Assembly (NCBI GenBank): GCA_000403945.1
Contig: APFI01000029.1
Span: 1-5,973 of the forward strand
DNA from: Desulfovibrio sp. Dsv1
GTDB taxonomy: Bacteria; Desulfobacterota; Desulfovibrionia; Desulfovibrionales; Desulfovibrionaceae
DNA: 5,973 nt
Direction of reading: 5' to 3'
Shown here: positions 1-5,062 of the stretch, piece by piece
Numbering within the stretch: the stretch's first letter is position 1
How the letters are laid out: the number at the start of each line of letters is the position of its first letter
Position numbers and translations under genes: made by a program
Notes under the pieces: model-generated
Database searches by the model: none
What the model was told of the DNA's origin: nothing
What the model saw: only the letters and a program-made list of their open reading frames with translations

Positions 1-1
1 T

Positions 2-499
2 CAGCTATTCCCCTATCTGGGCAAAGCGCCGCTTGCGGACCTGAAGGCGGCGGACTTCCTCGCGGCAATCCGGAAAGCCGAAGCGCGGGGGACTATTGAG
101 ACGGTGCACAGACTGGCGCAACTCTGCGACCAGGTGACACGCTACGCCCGCATTTCCGGCATTGTGAAGCAGGATGCGGCGGCGGGGCTGACAGAAACTC
201 TTGCGCTCGTCCAGACGCGGCACCATGCCGCAATTACCGATCCCGCCGCCATTGGCGTCTCTGGATATTGACGCCTATCGGGACGAACCGACCATCTGCC
301 ATGCCCCTGCGCATTCTGTCGTATGTTTTCGTGCGTAGCGGAGAACTGCGGGGCGCGTCCTAGGCTGAAATTGACCTTGACGGCGCGACATGGACCATTC
401 CCGCCGGACGCATGAAGATGCGCCGCCCGCATACTGTGCCCCTTGCCCCCCCAGATGGTGAAGCTGTTCCGCTCCATGCGTGAGTATTCCGGCCCCGGC
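2..499 (+). pseudogene. P4-type tyrosine recombinase (integrase) remnant, frameshifted and 3'-truncated
   Basis: Conceptual translation matches the core-binding and early catalytic region of P4-type phage/island integrases. In frame 2, LFPYLGKAPLADLKAADFLA and the stretch ending HHAAITDPAAIG (to about 262) fit the SAM-like arm. IDAYRDEP continues in frame 3 from 267. YVFVRSGELRGAS, then AEIDLDGATWTIP and RMKMRRPHTVPLA, continue in frame 1 from 301, broken by TAG at 361-363 where the family has Trp. The VRSGELR Arg is the first catalytic Arg of the family. A run of seven C (446-452) restores frame 2 for PQMVKLFRSMREYSG. Similarity ends near 499, so the distal His-x-x-Arg and catalytic Tyr are absent. 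The gene enters from outside the window on the left. The family excises and integrates genomic islands, often at tRNA genes. This copy cannot make a working recombinase. Frames and stops are seen directly; the family is recognised from memory of its motifs. Confidence 0.85.
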
Positions 500-621
500 G
501 GGCCGTTGGGGGCAAGCTGGCGATCTGCCCTGCGCATGAGGGCAAGCCCACAGACTTCAACGACCTGCATTGCATGCGTTCCCTTGATGCCGTCCGGGCC
601 GTGGTGGTGGAGGAATCACTG
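500..621 (+). pseudogene. TOPRIM primase-domain tail fused in frame to the DUF3987 gene
   Basis: Frame 1 is open after the TGA at 481-483. It reads GGKLAICPAHEGKPTDFNDL followed by HCMRSLDAVRAVVVEE, running without a stop into the DUF3987 coding region. P-x-G-x-DFNDL followed by G/S-L-x-AVR is how TOPRIM domains end in mobile-element primase-helicases. The ATG at 574 therefore falls inside this block and is unlikely to be the ancestral start. The zinc-binding and catalytic TOPRIM residues that should lie upstream are missing; integrase sequence stands there instead. I infer that a deletion removed most of the primase half. It could alternatively be the end of a separate TOPRIM gene, but the unbroken frame favours one ancestral protein. 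Confidence 0.6.
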
Positions 622-2265
622 GTGGTCGATGATTCCGACAATGCCCCGGATGAGGATCATGCGGAAAGCCGCCTTCTCCCACCGCCGCCGGTTCCCCTGG
701 AGGCATTCCCGCCTTCCGTAGCCGCCATGCTGGAAGAGGCCGGGGAAGCGTTCACCGTCCCCCTGCAGATTCCCGCCACCTGCCTTCTGGCAATGCTTTC
801 TTGCCTGGTGGGCGGTACGAGGATGATCAGCCTGCGGCCCTCGTGGAAGGAACCGGGGAACATCTGGATTGCCACCGTGGCAGCCTCCGGTATCGGCAAG
901 ACCCCGTGCGCCGCCGCCTTCTTCGCGCACGTGAAGAGGCTTGAATATGATGTCTTCCGGCAATGGCAGGACGAATACGCCGACTATGAACGGAAAGCCG
1001 ACCTTGTCAGTAAGGAGCGGGCCAAAGCCAAGAGAGGGGACCCCATACCGGACAAGCCAATTCAACCGCGACGGCGTCAGGCATATGTTGATGATGCCAC
1101 CGTGGAGGCACTGGGGGCAGTCCTGAATGAGAACCCGCGCGGCATCATGTGGCGTCGGGACGAACTTGCGGGCCTGATAGCCGACCTTGACAAGTATTCC
1201 TCCGGCAACAACTGCGGGGGGACACGTGCCCGTCTTCTCTCCAGTTACGATGGTCAGGAGTGGAAAACCAACCGGGTCAGCAATCCAATGCGTAACTTTT
1301 ACATCCAGCACGCCTATGTGGGGATATTCGGCGGCATCCAGCCCGCAATGCTCCCGAAGGTCTTTGAGGCGGGGAACGCCGGTGTTGACGAGGCATCCGG
1401 TTTCCTCCAGCGATTCATGCTTGTCAGGGCCGAGAGGGAGAAGCCGGGCTACTGGACGGAGCGTTCTTTTTCGCGGAGGTCAAGAGAGTTGCTGATATCC
1501 ATCGCGGATGCGTTCTGGGCCTGGGACATTGAATACGACAAAGAAAAAGGTCGACCAGTGGAGAAGGTTGTCCCTGTGTCCGGTCGGGCCAAGGCGGCAT
1601 TCGTCAAATGGTTCAATGCCCTGGCGCAAGAAGAGTTTCCTTCACGGAATGCCGCGCTGCTCTCCAAGCTCAAGGGGCAGGCCCAGCGGCTTTGCCTGCT
1701 GTTGCACTGCCTTGATGCCACACTGGCCGGGGAGGACGGCATGGGTCTCGTCAGCGAGGATTGCATGTGCCGGGCGCTCCTGCTGGCCAACTGGGTGAAG
1801 GAGCATCAGGAACAGTGCTGGAGATTCTTCCAGCCCGAGAAGAAAGTGAAACAGACAGACCCCATAGAACGGGCACTCATGCAGGTGGTGGTTGAGAATG
1901 CCGCCAGAATTGAGGCGGACGGCTGGCGGATGAAAAGCTCTGAGCTATACGATCTGGTCTCCGCCAGACTGAACATGCCGGGCATATCGCAAAAGACTGT
2001 GTGGGCTGCCGCCTCCTCCCTGGGGTTGGGCACCTGCTTCATGAGCAGGGAGCGGGCACGGACGATTCCGCCGGAAAAAATATCCTCCTTCAAATCAACC
2101 GTAGTATCCGTAGTATGCCCTACAGCCCCAACGGTTTGTGAGGCTACACCAACCGTAGTACCCGTAGTATCAACCGTAGTAGGGGGGGATCCGCCAGTTA
2201 ATTCTGACATGAATTCTTTCCCCGACTTTGACGACCCCGACTTCCCCGATGAGGTCAGTGTTTAG
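574..2265 (+). CDS. DUF3987 replication-type ATPase (primase-helicase C-terminal part), truncated at both ends
   Basis: This 563-residue frame is the longest in the window and belongs to the DUF3987 group of RecA-like ATPases found in phages, satellites and integrative elements, usually beside or fused to a TOPRIM primase. The role is inferred to be helicase or replication initiation for the element. Visible motifs are a Walker A of the A-x4-GKT type (A103 to T110, K109), a probable Walker B IMWRRDELAG (191-200, D196/E197), the GGIQP motif (253-257) and GFLQRF (276-281), where R280 may be an arginine finger. The middle (281-480) is helical with a winged-helix-like end. Residues 509-536 are a Val-Val repeat tail and 546-560 are strongly acidic. 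The ATG at 574 has no Shine-Dalgarno sequence and lies inside TOPRIM-like sequence; GTG at 622 preceded by GGAGGAA is an alternative. The stop TAG (2263-2265) lies inside the left inverted repeat of the downstream IS481 element, so the native C-terminus is lost. The ATPase core looks intact, but expression and activity are uncertain. Confidence 0.85.
   Translation: MRSLDAVRAVVVEESLVVDDSDNAPDEDHAESRLLPPPPVPLEAFPPSVAAMLEEAGEAFTVPLQIPATCLLAMLSCLVGGTRMISLRPSWKEPGNIWIATVAASGIGKTPCAAAFFAHVKRLEYDVFRQWQDEYADYERKADLVSKERAKAKRGDPIPDKPIQPRRRQAYVDDATVEALGAVLNENPRGIMWRRDELAGLIADLDKYSSGNNCGGTRARLLSSYDGQEWKTNRVSNPMRNFYIQHAYVGIFGGIQPAMLPKVFEAGNAGVDEASGFLQRFMLVRAEREKPGYWTERSFSRRSRELLISIADAFWAWDIEYDKEKGRPVEKVVPVSGRAKAAFVKWFNALAQEEFPSRNAALLSKLKGQAQRLCLLLHCLDATLAGEDGMGLVSEDCMCRALLLANWVKEHQEQCWRFFQPEKKVKQTDPIERALMQVVVENAARIEADGWRMKSSELYDLVSARLNMPGISQKTVWAAASSLGLGTCFMSRERARTIPPEKISSFKSTVVSVVCPTAPTVCEATPTVVPVVSTVVGGDPPVNSDMNSFPDFDDPDFPDEVSV
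609..624 (+). promoter_or_regulatory. possible internal ribosome binding site and GTG start for the DUF3987 gene
   Basis: GGAGGAA (609-615) stands six bases before an in-frame GTG (622-624). It is the only good Shine-Dalgarno/start pair near the beginning of the frame; the ATG at 574 has none. Starting here would give a protein 16 residues shorter that keeps the whole ATPase. The match may be chance within GTG/GAG-rich coding DNA. Confidence 0.35.
2097..2181 (+). repeat. CCGTAGTA short direct repeats (five copies), candidate iterons
   Basis: CCGTAGTA occurs five times, with GTAGTA starting at 2101, 2110, 2155, 2164 and 2176. Three copies extend to AACCGTAGTA (2097-2106, 2151-2160, 2172-2181). 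Copies 1 and 2, and copies 3 and 4, are 9 bp apart; the two pairs are separated by 45 bp, and the fifth copy is 12 bp after the fourth. All spacings are multiples of 3, so each copy encodes Val-Val (residues 510-536 of the DUF3987 protein). A G run (2181-2188) follows. Position at the 3' end of a replication gene fits either initiator-binding iterons or a selected peptide repeat; the sequence cannot decide which. Confidence 0.7.
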
Positions 2266-2269
2266 TCCC
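2258..2269 (+). repeat. left terminal inverted repeat of the IS481 element
   Basis: GTGTTTAGTCCC is the exact reverse complement of 3247-3258. It contains the TAG that terminates the DUF3987 frame. Confidence 0.9.
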
Positions 2270-2308
2270 TTTGAGTACTGGTATACGTTATAGCCAACTC
2301 AGGAGGGA
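2266..2308 (+). promoter_or_regulatory. leader hairpin covering the transposase Shine-Dalgarno sequence
   Basis: Transcripts entering from the DUF3987 gene could fold as follows. TCCC (2266-2269) pairs with GGGA (2305-2308), and TGAGT (2272-2276) pairs with ACTCA (2297-2301). Inside, TGG/CCA (2279-2281 with 2294-2296) and TATA/TATA (2282-2285 with 2289-2292) enclose a CGT loop. The Shine-Dalgarno AGGAGG (2301-2306) lies in the outer stem. Shorter transcripts starting inside the element would lack the left arm. The pairing is seen in the sequence. The regulatory reading is inferred from IS10, IS50 and IS200, where read-through transcripts hide the ribosome site. Confidence 0.55.
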
Positions 2309-2314
2309 AGATTT

Positions 2315-3262
2315 ATGGGCCATATGCTCCATGCTCGCGCCAGAACGACTCCGGAAGTGCGTCGAGAGATACAAAATAGTCAAGAAAGCCTGATGACTCT
2401 TGCCCAACGCTATGGCGTGAACATCAAAACCATTGCGAAATGGCGGAAAAGGGATTTTGTCCATGATGCTCCCATGGGACCAAAATTCGTTCACTCAAAA
2501 AGTCTGACTGAGATCGAGGAGGCTGTTGTTGTGGCTTTCAGGGTATTTACACAACTGCCTCTGGATGATTGTCTGTATGCATTGCAGACAGAAATACCTC
2601 ATTTAAGCCGTTCTTCATTGCATCGTTGCTTGCAAAGACATGGCCTATCGCAACTACCTAAGGAAAAACAGCTCACTGGGAAGAAAAAATTCAAACCCTA
2701 TCCCATTGGATACTTCCATGTTGATATAGCGGAAGTACAAACAGGGGAAGGCAAGCTCTATTTGCTCGTGGGCATTGATAGAACCTCAAAGTTTGCTTAT
2801 GCAGAATTACAGACGGAAGCGACAAGAGCCACGGCAAAGGAATTCCTCGAACACTTGATCGGGTCAGTCCCTTATAAAATTCATACCATTTTAACAGATA
2901 ACGGCATTCAGTTCGTGAATCGTAAAAAAGATACGATGGCCTTTATGACGCCGTTTGACCGCATCTGTATTCAGCATGACATTGAGCACCGACTGACCAA
3001 GGTAAACCATCCCTGGACAAACGGGCAAGTCGAACGAATGAACCGGACACGTAAAGAGGCTACTGTCGGCCGCTATCACTATTCCTGCCATGAGGAGTTG
3101 AAGAAGCATTTGCATGCCTTTCTTATGGCGTATAACTTTGCGGGAAGATTGAAAACACTTAAAGGAAAATCTCCCTATGAATTTGTGAGAGCAGTATGGG
3201 CTATCGAGCCCGAAAGATTCCATGTCGATCCAAACTATTTCACTGTGGGACTAAACACCTAG
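2315..3262 (+). CDS. IS481-family DDE transposase, intact
   Basis: This protein of 315 residues catalyses transposition of its own element. The N-terminus holds a helix-turn-helix (about 8-46, SLMTLAQRYGVNIKTIAKWR) for end recognition. The retroviral-integrase-type core begins near 130. The likely catalytic triad is D137 (YFHVDIAEVQ), D195 (ILTDNGIQF) and E240 (WTNGQVERMNR), spaced 58 and 45 apart. The C-terminus has the family pattern AYNFAGRLKTLKGKSPYEF and ends VGLNT. Length is typical and no frame damage is seen. The start ATG at 2315 has AGGAGG (2301-2306) eight bases upstream. The last codon and stop straddle the element boundary: ...AAC AC joined to CTAG gives ACC TAG, so the stop is provided by target DNA. 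Codon use is more AT-rich than the neighbours, consistent with recent acquisition. It is the only transposase here that looks functional. Its leader can form a hairpin over the ribosome site, so translation is probably kept low. Confidence 0.92.
   Translation: MGHMLHARARTTPEVRREIQNSQESLMTLAQRYGVNIKTIAKWRKRDFVHDAPMGPKFVHSKSLTEIEEAVVVAFRVFTQLPLDDCLYALQTEIPHLSRSSLHRCLQRHGLSQLPKEKQLTGKKKFKPYPIGYFHVDIAEVQTGEGKLYLLVGIDRTSKFAYAELQTEATRATAKEFLEHLIGSVPYKIHTILTDNGIQFVNRKKDTMAFMTPFDRICIQHDIEHRLTKVNHPWTNGQVERMNRTRKEATVGRYHYSCHEELKKHLHAFLMAYNFAGRLKTLKGKSPYEFVRAVWAIEPERFHVDPNYFTVGLNT
3247..3258 (-). repeat. right terminal inverted repeat of the IS481 element
   Basis: GGGACTAAACAC is the perfect complement of 2258-2269. 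It overlaps the last codons of the transposase (Gly-Leu-Asn and part of Thr) and is followed directly by CTAG. Confidence 0.9.
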
Positions 3263-3263
3263 G

Positions 3264-3747
3264 GACTGGAAAAATACCCATCGCCGGTTTTGCCGTTGGC
3301 GTGACCGGGGTGTTTGGGAAAAACTTCTTGAGGCGCTCATGGTTGAGCCTGACCATGAGTGGCTGATGATTGACGCGAGCCATTGCAAGGCGCATCCCCA
3401 TGCTGCTGGAGCGGTTGGCGGCAACCAGGCGATGAGCCGCGCAAAAGGGGGCTCAACACAAAATCGCATCCGGCTGCGGATGCGCATGGCATGCCGGTCA
3501 GGGCTTTTGTCACACGGGGCGCGACAGCGGATTGCGCTCGGGCAATCGCTCCGATTGACGGATTTGCGGCGGAAAGACTTTTGGCGGACAGGGGCCGCGA
3601 CACGGACAAGATTCTCGCCCGGGCTGAAAAACAGGGTATGGAAGCGGTCATTCCCTCGAAGAAAAACCGCAGGGAGCAGCGCAATTGCGACAGGGAACCT
3701 TGCAGGGCCCGGGGCACCCGATAGAGAACGCGTTCCTTCATTTGAAG
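3264..3747 (+). pseudogene. IS5-family transposase fragment A, truncated at both ends and frameshifted
   Basis: Three frames must be joined. Frame 3 (3264 to about 3452) reads DWKNTHRRFCRWRDRGVWEK, then LMIDASHCKAHPHAAGA and GGNQAMSRAKGG. Frame 2 (about 3452-3700) reads LNTKSHPAADAHGMPVRAF, then AERLLADRGRDTDKI and VIPSKKNRREQR. Frame 1 (about 3712-3747) reads HPIENAFLHLK. These are the hallmark blocks of IS5-family (ISL2/IS427-like) transposases, in the right order. All three catalytic positions are still visible: Asp codon 3372-3374, Asp 3587-3589 and Glu 3724-3726. The N-terminal part is missing because the IS481 element joins at 3258. The last 25 or so residues (normally RWRGIATRYAKN...) are missing because an inverted second IS joins at about 3747. 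The first shift looks like loss of one base after the G run at 3446-3451. No functional product is expected. Confidence 0.88.
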
Positions 3748-4073
3748 GGTCGCTTCATGAGGCGACGCGCTTGCCACGTGAAGGGCGGGAGGAAAACCGA
3801 CGGCGTCTGCCGCAGCCATAATTTTGGCGCCCTTGCCGCGCCTTGTTTTATCAACGACACAGCCGCCGGATACGCTTTTTTTCGCCAGCGCTGGAACCAT
3901 CCGCAGCAGCTCTGACAGGGTGGATATCGTTCCGGCAAATCCTTCCGCAGCGCACCCGTACGCGGAATCCAAAGAAGCTCATTGAGCACCGGCCCGCCTT
4001 GTCCTCCCGGCCCTCTAGGACTGTCCGGAAGAAGGGGCGCGAGTCGTTCCCATTGCTCATTGGTGATGCCCAT
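3748..4073 (-). pseudogene. IS5-family transposase fragment B, inverted, internally deleted
   Basis: Reading leftward from ATG at 4073, the protein begins MGITNEQWERLAPLLPD and continues with PVLNELLWIPRTGALRKDLP and a block ending FQRWRKK, the N-terminal DNA-binding region of IS5-family transposases. About 40 residues expected next, including the first catalytic Asp, are absent. In another frame the homologous text resumes as DKTRRGKGAKIMAAADAVGF and HVASASPHEATL, then stops at the junction with fragment A. This is a different IS5 subgroup from fragment A and from the element at 4107-4892, so it is not a broken part of either. Upstream, GAGGT (4080-4084 on this strand) would be the ribosome site. 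A GTG at 4079 in the same frame is a weaker start. The remnant lacks its catalytic centre and cannot be active. Confidence 0.85.
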
Positions 4074-4096
4074 TCCCACCTCGTGCGGGAAATGGG
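4069..4096 (-). promoter_or_regulatory. inverted repeat enclosing the ribosome site and start codon of fragment B
   Basis: CCCATTCCC (4069-4077) and GGGAAATGGG (4087-4096) are complementary apart from one extra A, with a 9-base loop. On the minus strand the GAGGT ribosome site lies in the loop and the ATG (4073-4071) is inside the stem, so a transcript from upstream would mask the start. The gene is dead, so any function is historical. Confidence 0.5.
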
Positions 4097-4106
4097 TTAA
4101 AAAATC

Positions 4107-4119
4107 TAGGTTCAGGACT
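4107..4119 (+). repeat. left terminal inverted repeat of element C
   Basis: TAGGTTCAGGACT is the exact reverse complement of 4880-4892. Confidence 0.8.
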
Positions 4120-4170
4120 GATTAATTCAAGAAGTAAAAAATTTGGCCAGTTGCGCTCATGGAGGATGCA

Positions 4171-4880
4171 ATGAGCCGGTTTTTCTATCTTTTCGCCGAA
4201 CAGCCTGAACGTGTCAGGCCATTCTTTCCGCTTTCACATGGCCTTTCACGCGCCGGTGACCTGGGAGCGCCCGGCGGAATCATTTATGTTATGGCGTCAG
4301 GCATGGCCCGCAATGGAAGGAGACTCCCTGTGGGCATGGCCCTTATAAAACCCTGTATAACCGCATTCTTCGCTGGAGTCGCATGGATGTATTCAAAGCA
4401 TCCTTAATGATGCGTCTCAAAGCCCGGCGAACCGCCGCGAGTCCGCTCAAAAAAGGATTTTTTCCCGCCGCACCGGACGCGCAAAGGGAGGATTGAATTC
4501 AAAACCCCGTGCGCTCCGCAACGACGGCGGAAAGCTCCTGCCCCCTAACGCTCACGGAAGGCCGGTCGGGCGATTATAAAGGAGCGACCATGCCCTTGGA
4601 CCCTGAAACCAGAGGACTCTTGGAGGATCGTGGTTGCGGCGCGGCCCGGTTTCGTGACGCTTTGCCTGACAGGGGCATCACTCCGTGCATTCCGTCAAAA
4701 AAGAACCGGAAGCGGCCCGTATGTTATGATCAAAACTTTTACAGGCAGAGACACAAAATCGGAACTGTGTCCGGCCAGCTCAGGGACCGGCGCGGAATTG
4801 CCATGTGTTACGGCTGGCACGCTCATCCCTTCTTCGGCAATATGCCTGCCCGCGCCGCTATCTTCTATCTTGATTCATGA
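4171..4880 (+). pseudogene. IS5-family transposase C, several frameshifts
   Basis: ATG at 4171 follows GGAGG (4161-4165) by five bases and opens MSRFFYLFAEQPERVRPFFP with LSHGLSRAGDLGAPGGIIYV, the signature start of a common IS5 subgroup. The frame then shifts near 4300 (to frame 3: PYKTLYNRILRWSRMDVF, then KARRTAASPLKKGFF), again near 4460 (frame 2: RRTGRAKGGLNSK), and again near 4545 (frame 3: LTLTEGRSGDYKGA, LLEDRGCGAARFR, ITPCIPSKKNRKR, NFYRQRHKIGTVSG, RRGIAMCY) to TGA at 4878-4880. About 15-20 residues around the first catalytic MIDATH motif are missing between VFKASLMM and LKARR. The second Asp (EDRGCG) remains. The glutamate of the RQRHKIE motif has become Gly, so the catalytic residue is lost as well. 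This is an old, inactive copy; the ATG at 4159 is not the real start. Confidence 0.88.
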
Positions 4881-4892
4881 GTCCTGAACCTA
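4880..4892 (-). repeat. right terminal inverted repeat of element C
   Basis: AGTCCTGAACCTA is the exact complement of 4107-4119. It starts at the last base of the transposase stop codon. Confidence 0.8.
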
Positions 4893-5062
4893 ATTGTTGC
4901 AAATTACGTGGGGCACTATTCGAAATCAGTTAGTATCAAAAGGGCGCTCTGCGGCGCGTCCGAAACGGGTCGCCAAGGCTATGTGCGCTGAGTGGCGTCT
5001 GCGCAGACATAAGAGCAGCTTTGCGCTCTTGCCGTCGGACACGGAAGGGCACAGGCTGAAGC
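4893..5062. other. unassigned stretch between element C and the IS256 remnant
   Basis: The first 50 bases are AT-rich and match nothing I recognise. From about 4945 the composition is GC-rich. On the minus strand it may be the badly decayed continuation of the IS256-type transposase, but no frame keeps recognisable motifs. Short open frames exist on both strands; none has a convincing ribosome site or family pattern. Confidence 0.4.

Larger units (their letters stand above)
2258..3258 (+). mobile_element. complete IS481-family insertion sequence
   Basis: The element is bounded by perfect 12-bp inverted repeats (GTGTTTAGTCCC left, GGGACTAAACAC right) and holds one intact transposase gene in an element of about 1 kb, as is usual for IS481. 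Its base composition is clearly more AT-rich than the flanks. A CTAG, the known preferred target of IS481 itself, abuts the right end (3259-3262), while the left flank reads GTCA (2254-2257). No target duplication is present. The left side joins the DUF3987 gene and the right side the interior of an IS5-family transposase. I infer that the element inserted into the IS5 copy and that a later deletion, ending at its left terminus, removed the intervening DNA. Confidence 0.9.
4107..4892 (+). mobile_element. decayed IS5-family element C with both ends recognisable
   Basis: TAGGTTCAGGACT (4107-4119) and its perfect complement AGTCCTGAACCTA (4880-4892) bound a 786-bp segment that contains one transposase pseudogene on the plus strand. 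Similarity between the ends continues imperfectly inward (TTCAAGAA left, TCAAGAT right, both read inward). The outermost TA may belong to a short target duplication, since IS5-family elements often duplicate 2-4 bp such as TNA or CTAG. The right repeat overlaps the transposase stop codon. The element lies directly next to fragment B on the left. Confidence 0.82.

Noticed and set aside
616..1311. A 231-residue open frame on the minus strand across the DUF3987 gene
   Set aside because: It lies antisense to a gene with clear ATPase motifs, has no recognisable domain and looks like a codon-bias shadow.
2097..2181. CRISPR-like repeats
   Set aside because: The repeats are only 8-10 bp with 1-4 bp or 35 bp gaps and lie in frame inside a gene; they lack CRISPR repeat and spacer lengths.
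2271..2292. A sigma-70 promoter for the IS481 transposase (TTGAGT with TATA-like boxes)
   Set aside because: The spacing between the best boxes is about 10 bases, too short, and the TATA sequences are better explained as hairpin arms.
3440..3460. Programmed frameshift at the AAAAGGGGG run of IS5 fragment A
   Set aside because: Some IS5-family members use a programmed shift, but this gene has a further frameshift near 3705 and lacks both ends, so decay explains it better.
3337..3972. A 211-residue minus-strand frame spanning fragments A and B
   Set aside because: Only about 3748-3905 is real transposase B text; the rest is antisense to fragment A. It is a product of the inverted junction.
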